53,792 nt of DNA from Spirochaetia bacterium. GTDB lineage: Bacteria > Spirochaetota > Spirochaetia > Treponematales > Breznakiellaceae. Positions within the stretch are counted from its first letter, which is position 1. Every line of letters begins with the position of its first letter. The notes under the pieces are model-generated. The model was not told the origin of the DNA. It saw only the letters and a program-made list of their open reading frames with translations, and searched no databases. Both the position numbers and the translations under genes were made by a program. Location of the stretch: assembly GCA_025997795.1 (NCBI GenBank), contig BNVB01000007.1:1-53792 (forward strand). Direction: 5' to 3'. Of this stretch, positions 1-8,827 are shown one piece after another.

Positions 1-284
1 GCCATGGCGAAGGCCGGCTTGTAATAAGCGAAACCGAAGCGGCGGCGCTTTTTAAGGCGGGGCAAATTCCCTTCCAGTATGCCGATGCCGCGGGCCGTCC
101 CGCCGCCGCCGAGCCGGACAACCCCAACGGATCGGACCATGCCATAGAAGCCCTTACCAGCCCGGACGGAAGAATTCTTGGCAAGATGGGTCACTCGGAA
201 CGGTGTGGAGATTTTGTCCATATCAATATACCGGGAAATAAAACCCAGCGGATTTTTGAGGCGGGGGTGCGGTACTTTAGCTAA
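1..284 (+). CDS. purL: Phosphoribosylformylglycinamidine synthase, C-terminal end (partial)
   Basis: Only the last 93 codons are in the window, read from position 3; the gene enters from the left edge. The visible part is the end of the glutamine amidotransferase domain. HGEGR near the start carries the catalytic His, followed by NPNGS and the closing GKMGHSERCGDF and NIPGNK segments typical of PurL. The enzyme converts FGAR to FGAM with glutamine and ATP in purine synthesis. The stop codon lies directly against the left arm of an inverted repeat that encloses tRNA-Val, so that structure may also end purL transcription. Identity rests on these C-terminal motifs; the synthetase domain is not visible, so a separate PurQ-like subunit cannot be fully excluded, although the GKMGHSE ending favours a fused PurL. 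Confidence 0.88.
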   Translation, partial: HGEGRLVISETEAAALFKAGQIPFQYADAAGRPAAAEPDNPNGSDHAIEALTSPDGRILGKMGHSERCGDFVHINIPGNKTQRIFEAGVRYFS

Positions 285-415
285 CGCCATCGATCTGATA
301 AGAGTGTTTTTTGGGCGATACTGGATTTGAACCAGTGACTTCTACCGTGTGAAGGTAGCACTCTAACCACTGAGTTAATCGCCCAAAAAACATTCCATTA
401 TTCAGATCGATGGCG
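285..415. repeat. Inverted repeat enclosing tRNA-Val
   Basis: CGCCATCGATCTGA at 285-298 is exactly complementary to TCAGATCGATGGCG at 402-415. The complementarity continues imperfectly inward through an A/T run and into the tRNA acceptor ends, so each arm spans about 36 nt. The left arm starts directly after the purL stop. It may act as a terminator or be the scar of a local inverted duplication. Confidence 0.8.
312..384 (-). tRNA. tRNA-Val, anticodon CAC
   Basis: Read on the minus strand, the 7-bp acceptor stem GGGCGAT/ATCGCCC, a D arm, a CTACC/GGTAG anticodon stem with loop TTCACAC, and a T arm containing GGTTCAAATCC fold as a normal 73-nt tRNA. The anticodon CAC reads the valine codon GUG. 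No 3' CCA is encoded (the discriminator A is followed by an A run), so CCA must be added after transcription. The gene lies inside an imperfect inverted repeat, and its 5' half is duplicated just upstream. Confidence 0.93.
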
Positions 416-416
416 C

Positions 417-443
417 GCACTCTAACCACTGAGTTAATCGCCC
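417..443 (-). pseudogene. Truncated copy of the tRNA-Val 5' half
   Basis: These 27 nt are identical to 358-384, the 5' acceptor strand, D arm and start of the anticodon arm of the adjacent tRNA-Val, in the same orientation. No anticodon loop, T arm or 3' acceptor strand follows, so it cannot make a tRNA. It begins directly beside the right arm of the inverted repeat, which points to one rearrangement event producing both. Confidence 0.85.
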
Positions 444-479
444 CTGTAGAGCAAGATTACCACAAAAACGGTAATCCGT

Positions 480-1520
480 CTACCGGTATCCCAGGCGGGA
501 TGCTTCGGCAAAGTCGGCGTTTGCCCGGCTGGTGTTTCCGGTCATGCGGTAGGCGGTTCCCCGGTTATGCCAGGCCAGGGCATAATCGGGCTTAATTTTG
601 ATTGCTTCAGAAAAATCCCGGATGGCCCGTTCATCGTTTTCCTTGTAGTACCAGGCGGTTCCCCGCTGGTTATAGGCGGCGGCATTGCCGGGTTCAATCT
701 GAATAAGCCGGGTAAAATCCTCTATGGCCCGGTCGTACTGTCCCTGGACCCGGTAGGAGTAAGCCCGGTTATAGAGGGCATCTGTATAGTCCCGCTTGAT
801 GGCCAGGGCCTGGTTATAGTCCCCCAGGGCTTTGGCGTGGTCTCCCCGCTGGGCGTAAATGTAACCCCGGTAATTATAGGCAGCGGCGCTGTCCTTTTTT
901 AGATTGATGGTTTTGGTATAGTCTTCCAGGGCGCGGTTTAAATCGCCTTTGATCTGGTAGGTTCTGCCCCGGGAAAAAAGCGCTTCTGCATAATCGGGCT
1001 TAAGGATGATGGCCTTGTTGTATTCTGCCAGGGCCTTTTCATAATTCCGGTCATTCAGGTGCCGTTCGCCCAAAATAAACGATACCTGATACTGTTCCAT
1101 GCCCATCTGGATAAGTACCGCGGGGTCAACGGTTTTGTAGTTTACCGGATTCAATTCGCCGACAAACACACCCCGGCCGGATCTGTTACGGACAGTACTT
1201 AATGAGGCAAGTGATTCGCCGCCGGCACTGTCGGTTCTTTGGCCTGCGGGTACGGCGCCAGCACCGACACCAGCGGCAGCGCTGTTTGCCGCATTTGCCC
1301 CGGTGTTTTGCCTGGCAGCGGTCCCTGCATCCTGTGCGGCGGAAACACTGGCGGCGGTATTTTGCACGGCGGTATTTTGCGCCGCCGCATCCTGGACAGC
1401 CGCCAGTTCTGCGGATTTTTCCGCTTCTCTGGAAACGTCTTTTCCTCCGCCCCGGCAGTTATAGAGTACGGGGATCGTTAGAACGAGGCAGAAAACAGCC
1501 AGAAATTTTTTGCACATCAT
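480..1520 (-). CDS. TPR-repeat lipoprotein
   Basis: 346 residues. A short basic N-terminus and hydrophobic stretch end in a lipobox-like LYNC with Cys22 as the likely lipidated residue, typical of the relaxed spirochaete lipobox. Residues about 28-105 are a low-complexity Ala/Gln/Asn/Gly linker. From about 148 to the end there are six tetratricopeptide units with repeated 34-residue spacing (patterns such as YNKAIILKPDYAEALF and YNQALAIKRDYTDALY). It is probably a membrane-anchored periplasmic scaffold; no enzyme motif is visible. The start ATG overlaps the stop of the upstream 1139-residue TPR gene (ATGATG), with AGGAGA just before it, so the two genes are translationally coupled and probably work together. 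The exact partner is unknown. Confidence 0.8.
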   Translation of the reverse strand: MMCKKFLAVFCLVLTIPVLYNCRGGGKDVSREAEKSAELAAVQDAAAQNTAVQNTAASVSAAQDAGTAARQNTGANAANSAAAGVGAGAVPAGQRTDSAGGESLASLSTVRNRSGRGVFVGELNPVNYKTVDPAVLIQMGMEQYQVSFILGERHLNDRNYEKALAEYNKAIILKPDYAEALFSRGRTYQIKGDLNRALEDYTKTINLKKDSAAAYNYRGYIYAQRGDHAKALGDYNQALAIKRDYTDALYNRAYSYRVQGQYDRAIEDFTRLIQIEPGNAAAYNQRGTAWYYKENDERAIRDFSEAIKIKPDYALAWHNRGTAYRMTGNTSRANADFAEASRLGYR

Positions 1521-4500
1521 CTCTCCTGCAGCAATTGATCCGAAAGCTGGTAATCTCTGGGTACCAGTGTTTCCCAGGGGGAAGGTTCCAGCGCCTCCTT
1601 ATCTATCCGCATAAAAATCTGCGGTTCGTAATTTGGGCTGGCGTTCATAATGCTCTGGGCATTGATGTAGGCAAGGTTGATCCCCGGCCCGTAGAGATCT
1701 TTGATGGGCCGCATCCTGGCCATACTTTCCGGGTTACGGGTTAATACATCCCAGGCGCGGATCGATTCGGAGAACAGTCCCAAAGCCCGGGCGCGGTAAC
1801 TGGTATCGCCGCTGACCCGGGTAAGAGCTTCCAGGGTTACGCCCAGATTGTTGTCCGCCACCATGATCCGTTCCGCCAGTTCCTGTTCTTCCGGGCGGCT
1901 TCCCGGAGTAAGATTGGGGAAGCGGATCCGTTCGGTACTAAGGATATCCATAAGCCGGTTGTAGTAACCCTGGGCGGCAAAATAATTTCCCCGCAGGTAC
2001 GAAACATTACCCAGCGCATAGAGAAGCCGTTTGTTGTTGGGCATGGCGGACGAAAGAAGAAAGAAACGGCGCAGGGCTTCTTCCCACTGTTCAAGCTGAT
2101 AGTGGGCGGTTCCCATGCGGTACTGAATTTCCGGGGGAGCCCAGCCGTTCCGTTCCCCTTCTTCGTAGAACCGCAGCGCCGCCGTCATGTCTCCGTTTTT
2201 AACAAAGAATTCCAGGTCTCCCAAATCGGCATAGAGTCTGCCAAATGCAGGGTTGGTTTTAAGTACCTGCCGGGCCCGGGCATCTTCGTAGAGCCGCACA
2301 CCGCGGATAAGTTCTTCTTCGGCGGGGAAAAATTCTTTGGCGTTAATCAACACTTCCGCATAACGGCGGTGGGCATCTACCCGGTAGAAGGCCCGGCGGG
2401 GTGTTTCTTCCCCGGCGGCGGCAAAGGTACGCAGCGCATCCCGCAGGGTCTGCCGTTCTTCGCTGGTGGAACCGTAGCGGTTATAGTACCGGGCCAGATG
2501 GTAGTACGATTCAGGATAACTGTTATCAGCCTTGATAGCCCGTTCAAGTACATCCCGTATTCCTTCTATTTCGTCGGCATATTCTTCCGGGACACCTTCG
2601 GTTTCTTCAAACCGCTTGTCTAAAAGATACCCCCCCAGTTCCGCCAGGGTGGGAACGGTTATTTTCCGTTTTTTGGGATTGCTCATAAAATGAGCCTGCA
2701 ATGGAAGTACTTCGGCAAGCTGATCGGTTCTGATAAAATATTTGAGCATTCCTTCCAGGTAGGGATCCTTGCGGCCGTAAACTTCCATAAGCCGGGCATA
2801 AGCAAAGCGGGCTTCTTCATAACGGGAAGGATCTGTTTCTCCCCAGGCCAGATTATTTTCTGCCAGGGCCAAAAGGCCCTCCTTATCGTCCACCGCATAA
2901 TCAAGAATATTGTTGCGGATAATCCTATCCGCTTTTTCATAGTTTTTGAGGTAGTTTGTTTCCATGGACGCATAATCCAGCGCGCCTTTTTTGTCACGGG
3001 GATAAATCCTTAAAAGTTCATCGTACTTGCGTTCAGCATAGATGTACTGCCGTTCGTCCCGGAATCCTTCCGCATAACGGTAGAACCAATTTTTAACCCG
3101 GTGTTTTTCAAAGGCCCGGCGGAACTGATCATTGGCCTGGGTGTATTCTCCGGCCTGGAGCATGGTGTAGCCTTTTTTGTAGATACTTTCTGCCTGGAGG
3201 GGAACCACAACAAAACGCCAGGTAAGGTAAAAGAGGGAAGCCGCTGCCAGGGCGATGGCTCCCACCAGGCGCAGTACCGGAAGAAACCGGTGAACAAAGA
3301 TATAACCCAGACTTGCCTGTTCCGCTTCCAGTTCCGCCCCGGTCTTTTTTGCATAACCCTTGGGAATGGGAATGGGCCGGCCAAGAATCTTGCCTGCCAG
3401 GGCGGCGGTTTCTTTGGCCGGAGCGCCCCGGACCAAAAGTTTGATAAGGGCCGACATTAAATCCGGTGCCACCGCCTGTTCGGCAATAAGCTCCTCGCAG
3501 GCTATGCGCAGGTTAAGGGGATAGCTGGAAAGGGTTTCCTGAAGCTGTTTATAATCATTTTCGGAAAGGTGGATTTCTTCGATATCTTCCGGTACCGGCA
3601 TGCCTGTTCCAGGTATGCCTGTTTTACCCGGCCCGGTGTCGTCGAAACCCGCCAGGGAAAAATCGCCAAAGTCTGCTTCCTCAGGCGGGGCGGAAAAGTC
3701 CGGTGTATCCAGTGTTTCCGGAGCTTTCCATTCTTCGCCCCCCAGGCTGAATGCGTCAAAAGCATCACCGGTATCTGCGGGGGCATCAATATCCGGCATA
3801 TCGGTAAATTCATCCGCGGCAGGAGCCGTTTCAAAGTCCGCGGCATCCGTTCCAAAATCCGCGGCATCCATTCCAGAATCCGCGGTTTCATCCGCAAGAC
3901 CGCCAAAATCACCGTCAAGATCCAGCGATTCGCCGCCCAGGTCCAGGGAAGCTTGTTCGCCAAAATCGCCGCCGGGCAGATCAGCATTGGGGCTTGAATC
4001 TGTACCGGTATCAAAATTGGCATCAGCGCCGGTGTCAAAATTCATGTCTGCCCCGTCAAAATCGGGCAGATCTAAATTGGCGGCAAATTCCCCATCGGAA
4101 GGAGTTTCACCTATATCCAAACCTTCGCCCAACGGATCCGCCAGATCCGCCGGGAGAGCAAGATCATCCGCCGGTGTATCAGCGCCAAAATCAGCATTAT
4201 CCAGGTCATCCAAAACATCCATGCCTGAATCTGCGGCAAGATCACCCAATTCTGCCATATCTAGAGGGGAACCTTCGCCCAACGGATCTAACGGATCCGG
4301 CAGGTCCGCTGGAGTGTCCAGCTTAGAATCGTCATCACCCTGGGCTGCGGAATCCCTGATTTCGCCTCCCAGGTCTACAGCCTTAGTCAGATCAATATCT
4401 GGAAATTCGATGTTAGCAAATTCCGATTCGGCCGGCGATTCAACTGTAGTGGAATCCGGGGGCTCCGGTATGCCGGAAACCGGTTCGGCGGATTCTTCCG

Positions 4501-4936
4501 GCATATCCGGCATATCCGGCATATCAAAATCACCTAAAAGGTCATCCATCGCCGGTTCACCGGAGATATCCGCTCCCAGTAAATCGCCAAAATTAAAATC
4601 CGGACCGTCTGCCAGACCTTCTCCTGGATCCACCGGACCTACTGGATCCAATGGACCCGCCGGATCCAACGGACCTATTGGATCCGCCGGGTCCGGGAAG
4701 CTTTCGCCCAGCAGGTCTGCGGAGTTCGGAATGTCCAGGCCCAGATCGTCGGGGTTTAACAGGCCGGGGCTTAGATCGGGGCCGTCTGCCAGGCCTTCGG
4801 GGAAGGGGGTGGGGGGTTCGTTTTCCGGAAATTCAATTTCCTCCATGGGCAGATGGTTGTTGCTCATGGAGAGGGCTTCGCCGCCTATATCCCTGAAGGA
4901 GGAATTAAATTCTTCTAACTGCTGCAGCGATGGCAT
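1517..4936 (-). CDS. Large TPR membrane protein with acidic repeat-rich N-terminal half
   Basis: 1139 residues in three parts. Residues 1 to about 450 are highly acidic and low in complexity, rich in Asp, Pro, Gly and Ala, with recurring DLxxPxD, DPxGPLDP and GMDAAD units. A single membrane helix lies near residues 550-578 (VGAIALAAASLFYLTWRF). The last 560 residues are helical TPR-like repeats, probably periplasmic. Spirochaete flagellar collar proteins such as FlcA of Borrelia (BB0326) share the combination of membrane anchor and TPR; this match is from memory of architecture only and is tentative. It is the first gene of a two-gene unit with the downstream TPR lipoprotein. The start is supported by GAGGGG about 10 nt upstream. 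A 21-bp repeat array encodes part of the acidic region (3838-3885). Confidence 0.7.
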   Translation of the reverse strand: MPSLQQLEEFNSSFRDIGGEALSMSNNHLPMEEIEFPENEPPTPFPEGLADGPDLSPGLLNPDDLGLDIPNSADLLGESFPDPADPIGPLDPAGPLDPVGPVDPGEGLADGPDFNFGDLLGADISGEPAMDDLLGDFDMPDMPDMPEESAEPVSGIPEPPDSTTVESPAESEFANIEFPDIDLTKAVDLGGEIRDSAAQGDDDSKLDTPADLPDPLDPLGEGSPLDMAELGDLAADSGMDVLDDLDNADFGADTPADDLALPADLADPLGEGLDIGETPSDGEFAANLDLPDFDGADMNFDTGADANFDTGTDSSPNADLPGGDFGEQASLDLGGESLDLDGDFGGLADETADSGMDAADFGTDAADFETAPAADEFTDMPDIDAPADTGDAFDAFSLGGEEWKAPETLDTPDFSAPPEEADFGDFSLAGFDDTGPGKTGIPGTGMPVPEDIEEIHLSENDYKQLQETLSSYPLNLRIACEELIAEQAVAPDLMSALIKLLVRGAPAKETAALAGKILGRPIPIPKGYAKKTGAELEAEQASLGYIFVHRFLPVLRLVGAIALAAASLFYLTWRFVVVPLQAESIYKKGYTMLQAGEYTQANDQFRRAFEKHRVKNWFYRYAEGFRDERQYIYAERKYDELLRIYPRDKKGALDYASMETNYLKNYEKADRIIRNNILDYAVDDKEGLLALAENNLAWGETDPSRYEEARFAYARLMEVYGRKDPYLEGMLKYFIRTDQLAEVLPLQAHFMSNPKKRKITVPTLAELGGYLLDKRFEETEGVPEEYADEIEGIRDVLERAIKADNSYPESYYHLARYYNRYGSTSEERQTLRDALRTFAAAGEETPRRAFYRVDAHRRYAEVLINAKEFFPAEEELIRGVRLYEDARARQVLKTNPAFGRLYADLGDLEFFVKNGDMTAALRFYEEGERNGWAPPEIQYRMGTAHYQLEQWEEALRRFFLLSSAMPNNKRLLYALGNVSYLRGNYFAAQGYYNRLMDILSTERIRFPNLTPGSRPEEQELAERIMVADNNLGVTLEALTRVSGDTSYRARALGLFSESIRAWDVLTRNPESMARMRPIKDLYGPGINLAYINAQSIMNASPNYEPQIFMRIDKEALEPSPWETLVPRDYQLSDQLLQER
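3838..3885. repeat. 21-bp dispersed repeat, locus 1 (inside the large TPR gene)
   Basis: CCGCGG recurs at 3838, 3859 and 3880, exactly 21 bp apart, separated by CATCC(A/G)TTCCA(A/G)AAT. A degenerate CCGCGG lies at 3814. Read in the gene it encodes GMDAADFGTDAADF. The same unit occurs at 20672, 32193, 41031 and 43877. Confidence 0.9.
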
Positions 4937-5008
4937 AAATTCAATGACCCCTCACTAATGTTCAAGGTAATTAAGATATTGGAACATTAACCGATATTAG
5001 TAAAGAAC

Positions 5009-5770
5009 ATGAAACAGTTCATTTTTACGGCGCTCCTTACTGTCATTATCGGCAGTCTGGGGGCGGCAGATACAGAATCTTTTCAATTTATAGACCATTT
5101 ACTGCGGGTTCAACAGGCAGAACGGCCCCGGATTGTGGAAGATGCGGTGGTCTTTACGGCTCCCTCTTCGTACCGCAGAGTGGGGATTGCTTTTGCCCAT
5201 GAAGGGTTCGGCAAGGTTTATTGGTTTAGGCGTTTTATGATTCCCAACGAAAACGCCGGTCCCTGGATTAAGGAACGGCCCCCTGCGGACCTGTACCGGG
5301 ATTCGGGGATGTATTTTTATATTTTTACCATCCCCGAAAACCTAAAGGGCGATCTGGAATACCGGCTTATTGTAGACGGTCTCTGGGTACAGGATCCGCT
5401 AAACCCGGATTCCCGTACCGATCCTGCTTCGGGTATAACCCGGTCGGTGGTGTCTATTCCCCGCATCAAACGGCCCGATTCGCCAAACCGCGGTCCCGAG
5501 GGGACGCTTAACTTTACCTTTTATGCCCCCTCCGGCGAGACAGTAACGGTGGCGGGTTCTTTTAACAACTGGGATCCTTTTATGTACGAACTGCGGGAAA
5601 CCAGTCCCGGACGTTACAGCCTTTCCTTGCCCCTGCCGCCGGGAACCTACCAGTATGCATTTTTCTACCGGGGGGAACGGCGGCTTGATCCAAACAATCC
5701 CCGCAGAATCTATACCCGGGAAGGCAAGGCTGCCAACGAAGCGGCGGTAGAAAACGCTGTTTTACGCTAA
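5009..5770 (+). CDS. Exported protein with CBM48/AMPK-type glycogen-binding domains
   Basis: 253 residues. An N-terminal signal peptide (MKQFIFTALLTVIIGSLGA) is followed by two immunoglobulin-like parts. The second (about residues 165-235) has the clear CBM48/AMPK-beta signature: FYAPSGETVTVAGSFNNWD, then a Y.L.LPLPPGTYQYAFF strand pattern. The first half (about 40-140) looks like a divergent module of the same fold (VGIAFAHEGFG and LEYRLIVDGLWVQDP). No catalytic domain is present, so it probably binds a polysaccharide or acts as a periplasmic structural module. It is divergent from the large TPR gene and precedes polA. No clear SD is seen; a TATTAG box lies 8 nt before the ATG, so a very short leader is possible. 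Confidence 0.75.
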   Translation: MKQFIFTALLTVIIGSLGAADTESFQFIDHLLRVQQAERPRIVEDAVVFTAPSSYRRVGIAFAHEGFGKVYWFRRFMIPNENAGPWIKERPPADLYRDSGMYFYIFTIPENLKGDLEYRLIVDGLWVQDPLNPDSRTDPASGITRSVVSIPRIKRPDSPNRGPEGTLNFTFYAPSGETVTVAGSFNNWDPFMYELRETSPGRYSLSLPLPPGTYQYAFFYRGERRLDPNNPRRIYTREGKAANEAAVENAVLR

Positions 5771-5824
5771 CCCGGTTATTATCGCCGTTCCGCCGCCTTA
5801 CTGGTTATAGTCCCCCTTTCCCGC

Positions 5825-5830
5825 TATACT
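5825..5830 (+). promoter_or_regulatory. -10 box of polA, leaderless spacing
   Basis: TATACT lies exactly 6 nt before the polA ATG at 5837 and no SD sequence is present, so transcription would begin at about the start codon. The -35 is poor (TGGTTA at 17-bp spacing). Confidence 0.55.
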
Positions 5831-5836
5831 AACATT

Positions 5837-8797
5837 ATGTCCGCTCCGGCCCCCCTTTATTTAATCGACGCCTATGGCCTTATCTACCGCGCTTACTTTG
5901 CTTTTTTGGCCCGGCCCCTTAGAAATTCCCGGGGGCAGAATGTATCCGCATTGTTTGGATTTGCCCGGACCCTGGTGTCCCTGATTGACGAGGGTGCTCC
6001 GGCTGCGGGGCCCGATGGGGCGATACTTCCGTCTCCGCAAAAACCGCTCCGGCTGGCGGCGGCCTTTGATTCACGGGTACCTACCTTCCGCCACAAGATG
6101 TACGATGAATACAAGGCCACCCGGCAAAAAGCCCCGGACGATCTCCACTCCCAGGTACCGCTGGTGGAAGAGGTCCTTAACGCCCTGGGGGTTCCCATGG
6201 TGCAGGTGGATGGTTACGAGGCGGACGACATTATTGCCACCCTGGCCGCACGGTGTAAAACCGAAGGCCGTGACTGTTACATTCTTTCTTCCGATAAGGA
6301 CCTGCTCCAGTTGGTGGGGAGCGGCCCCGGGGGCGGTTCGGTGTACCAGCTGCGGCCCCAGAAGGCCGGGGCCGAACAGTCCGCAGCGGGAACTATTGCG
6401 GGGCTGCCCTATGGCCTTACGGGGCCCGCCGAGGTAAAAGCCGAATGGGGGGTACAACCCGACAAGGTACTGGACCTGCTTTCCCTTATCGGTGACAGTT
6501 CCGACAATGTGCCCGGCGTTAAGGGTGTGGGGGAAAAAACGGCAATTAAACTTATGGCCCGCTATGGTTCCCTGGATGGGATTTATAAAAACATTGCCGG
6601 TATTGAAGGGGCGGTGGGGAAAAAACTGGCGGAAGGCAAAGAAAGCGCCTACTTTGCCAAAAAACTTATTAGCCTGGAATACCAGGTGCCCCTGCCGCTT
6701 AAAAACCTGGACGAACTTACCATAGAAAAACTAAACCGTTCCGCCGGAGCCGCAGTACTGTTGCGGGAAGGAATACAACAAAGCGCCCGGCAGCTTGATC
6801 CCAAAATAAAAAAAGATCCCCGGGATCCATTGGGATCCACTGGATCCCGGGGATCCGCCGCTACCGGGTCTGCCCATGGAGCAAACGGCGAAACACTGCC
6901 CGGTGGAACACCGGCCGGCGAAGCGGCTGACGCCGGAATAAATGCAGCAGATTCGGCACGGAATGTTCCGCCGGATCCTGCTCTTTTGGGCGAGGGTGTT
7001 TACAAAACGATCCTTGACGAAAAGGAACTAAGGTCCTTGCTTGCAGCGGCCCACAAGCAGGGACTTATGGCCCTGGACTTTGAGACCGATTCCCTGGATG
7101 CGTGGAATGCCAATCCCATCGGCATTTCCCTGGCTCTTACGCCCAGGGAAGCGTTTTATGTGCCGGTGGCGGCCCACAAAGATCCTGCCTATGGCGGGGC
7201 CGCGCCTTTTATTGACCCCGGTAAGGTCCGTTCCCTTTTGGCGCCCCTGCTTCTGGATACCAAAATGATCGTGGCGGCCCATAATGCCAAGTACGATTAC
7301 AAGGTAAGCCGGGGCTGGGGTATGGAACGGTGGAAGTGTCAAATATGGGATACCATGGTGGCCGCCTGGTTGGACGATCCGGAACGGCTTAACTATAACC
7401 TGGATTCTCTGGTCTCGTACTACTTTAACTACACCCCGGTAAAGTACGATTCGGTGGTTCCCAAGGGCGGGACCTTTGACGAAACGCCGCTGGAAACCGC
7501 CTGCCGTTATTCCGCCGAAGATGCAGACCTGACCCTGCGGATGATGCGCTTCCTGGGCCCCCGGCTGGAAAGGGCCTCTTCCCTCAAACTGTTTCTGGAA
7601 CTGGAAATGCCGCTGCTCCCCATTCTGGCAGAAATGGAAGGGGAAGGAATCAGAATAGAAAAGAAAACCCTTGTTTCCTATGGCAAAGAACTTTTTGAGG
7701 AGATGAACAAGGTACAGGACAAAACCTGGACCATGGTGGGACACGAGTTTAATCTTGGTTCCCCCAAACAGTTACAGGAAGTCCTTTTTACCGAACGAAA
7801 GCTGGTGCCAACCAAAAAAATAAAAACCGGCTATTCCACCAATGTAGATGTGCTGGAAGAACTGGCAAAAAAAGATCCGGTGCCCGCGATGATCCTCCGG
7901 CACCGGACCCTCTCCAAACTAAAATCCACCTACATCGACGGCCTGGTGGATCTGGCCGACAGCGAAGGGCGGATACACACCAGTTTTATCCAAACCGGAA
8001 CCGCCACGGGCCGTCTTTCCAGCAGGGAGCCGAACCTTCAAAATATCCCCATCCGGGAAGAAGAAGGCCGCCGTATCCGGGAGGCCTTTGCGGCCAAGAG
8101 CGGCCATGTGCTTATTTCTGCGGACTACAGCCAGATAGAGCTGGTGGTGTTAACCCATCTTTCCCAGGACAAAAACCTGCTTTTGGCCTTTAACGACGGG
8201 GTAGATGTCCATGCACGGACGGCGGCGCTTATCTTTGGCTTACCCGAAAAAGATGTTCCCGCAGATAAACGGCGCATCGCCAAGACCATCAACTTTGGGG
8301 TAATGTACGGCATGAGCGCCTTCCGGCTTTCCAATGAACTTGGCATAAGCCGCACCGAAGCGGCGTCGTTTATTAACGCCTATTTTGCCACCTATGCGGG
8401 GGTAAGCCTTTTTATCCAGCAGTTAATTGAACGAACCGAAGAAACCGGTTATGCCGCTACCATTCTGGGACGCCGTCGCTATATTCCGGCAATTAATTCC
8501 CGGAACAAAACAGAAAAAGCTGCGGCGGAACGGGTGGCGGTGAATACCCCTATCCAGGGTTCTGCGGCGGACATTGTAAAAACCGCCATGCTTGCCCTGG
8601 ACAAAAAACTGACTGCAGTAAAAAGTCCCGCCCGGCTCCTCTTGCAGGTACACGATGAACTAATTCTGGAGTGTCCCAAAGAGGCGACGGCGGAAACAGC
8701 GCTTTTGGTTCAGTTTGAAATGGAAAATGCCATTAAACTAAAGATACCCCTGCGGGTAAGCGTGGAAACAGGCAAACGCTGGGGAAGCTTTCATTAA
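5837..8797 (+). CDS. polA: DNA polymerase I with proofreading exonuclease
   Basis: 986 residues, longer than the usual 880-930. The N-terminal 5'-nuclease domain (about 1-320) has YLIDAYGLIYRAYFA, DGYEADDIIA and SSDKDLLQL. A 3'-5' exonuclease domain (about 390-590) keeps all metal ligands: DFETDS (Exo I), HNAKYDYK (Exo II) and YSAEDAD (Exo III), so proofreading is expected to work. The polymerase domain has motif A (SADYSQIEL), motif B (RRIAKTINFGVMYG) and motif C (QVHDELILE). The enzyme fills gaps and removes RNA primers and damaged DNA. The extra length comes mainly from a Gly/Ser/Ala linker at about residues 325-388 that contains four closely spaced GGATCC units. It is probably first of a run with the TPR lipoprotein, coaE and the SPOR gene. 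Confidence 0.97.
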   Translation: MSAPAPLYLIDAYGLIYRAYFAFLARPLRNSRGQNVSALFGFARTLVSLIDEGAPAAGPDGAILPSPQKPLRLAAAFDSRVPTFRHKMYDEYKATRQKAPDDLHSQVPLVEEVLNALGVPMVQVDGYEADDIIATLAARCKTEGRDCYILSSDKDLLQLVGSGPGGGSVYQLRPQKAGAEQSAAGTIAGLPYGLTGPAEVKAEWGVQPDKVLDLLSLIGDSSDNVPGVKGVGEKTAIKLMARYGSLDGIYKNIAGIEGAVGKKLAEGKESAYFAKKLISLEYQVPLPLKNLDELTIEKLNRSAGAAVLLREGIQQSARQLDPKIKKDPRDPLGSTGSRGSAATGSAHGANGETLPGGTPAGEAADAGINAADSARNVPPDPALLGEGVYKTILDEKELRSLLAAAHKQGLMALDFETDSLDAWNANPIGISLALTPREAFYVPVAAHKDPAYGGAAPFIDPGKVRSLLAPLLLDTKMIVAAHNAKYDYKVSRGWGMERWKCQIWDTMVAAWLDDPERLNYNLDSLVSYYFNYTPVKYDSVVPKGGTFDETPLETACRYSAEDADLTLRMMRFLGPRLERASSLKLFLELEMPLLPILAEMEGEGIRIEKKTLVSYGKELFEEMNKVQDKTWTMVGHEFNLGSPKQLQEVLFTERKLVPTKKIKTGYSTNVDVLEELAKKDPVPAMILRHRTLSKLKSTYIDGLVDLADSEGRIHTSFIQTGTATGRLSSREPNLQNIPIREEEGRRIREAFAAKSGHVLISADYSQIELVVLTHLSQDKNLLLAFNDGVDVHARTAALIFGLPEKDVPADKRRIAKTINFGVMYGMSAFRLSNELGISRTEAASFINAYFATYAGVSLFIQQLIERTEETGYAATILGRRRYIPAINSRNKTEKAAAERVAVNTPIQGSAADIVKTAMLALDKKLTAVKSPARLLLQVHDELILECPKEATAETALLVQFEMENAIKLKIPLRVSVETGKRWGSFH
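6823..6856. repeat. GGATCC cluster in the polA linker
   Basis: GGATCC occurs at 6823, 6833, 6842 and 6851 with spacers of 3-4 nt, encoding a DPLGSTGSRGS linker between the 5'-nuclease and exonuclease domains. Similar GGATCC-rich coding occurs at about 4625-4690 in the acidic domain of the large TPR gene. Confidence 0.75.
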
Positions 8798-8827
8798 CCT
8801 ATGTCAGGTAAGGAGAAAAAGAGAACC

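Noticed and set aside
417..443. A second functional tRNA-Val
   Set aside because: Only the 5' half is present; no anticodon loop, T arm or 3' acceptor strand follows.
3600..4958. A 452-residue plus-strand open frame rich in Ser and Pro
   Set aside because: It is antisense to the acidic repeat domain of the large TPR gene; its composition is the mirror of that repeat coding and it has no SD or motif.
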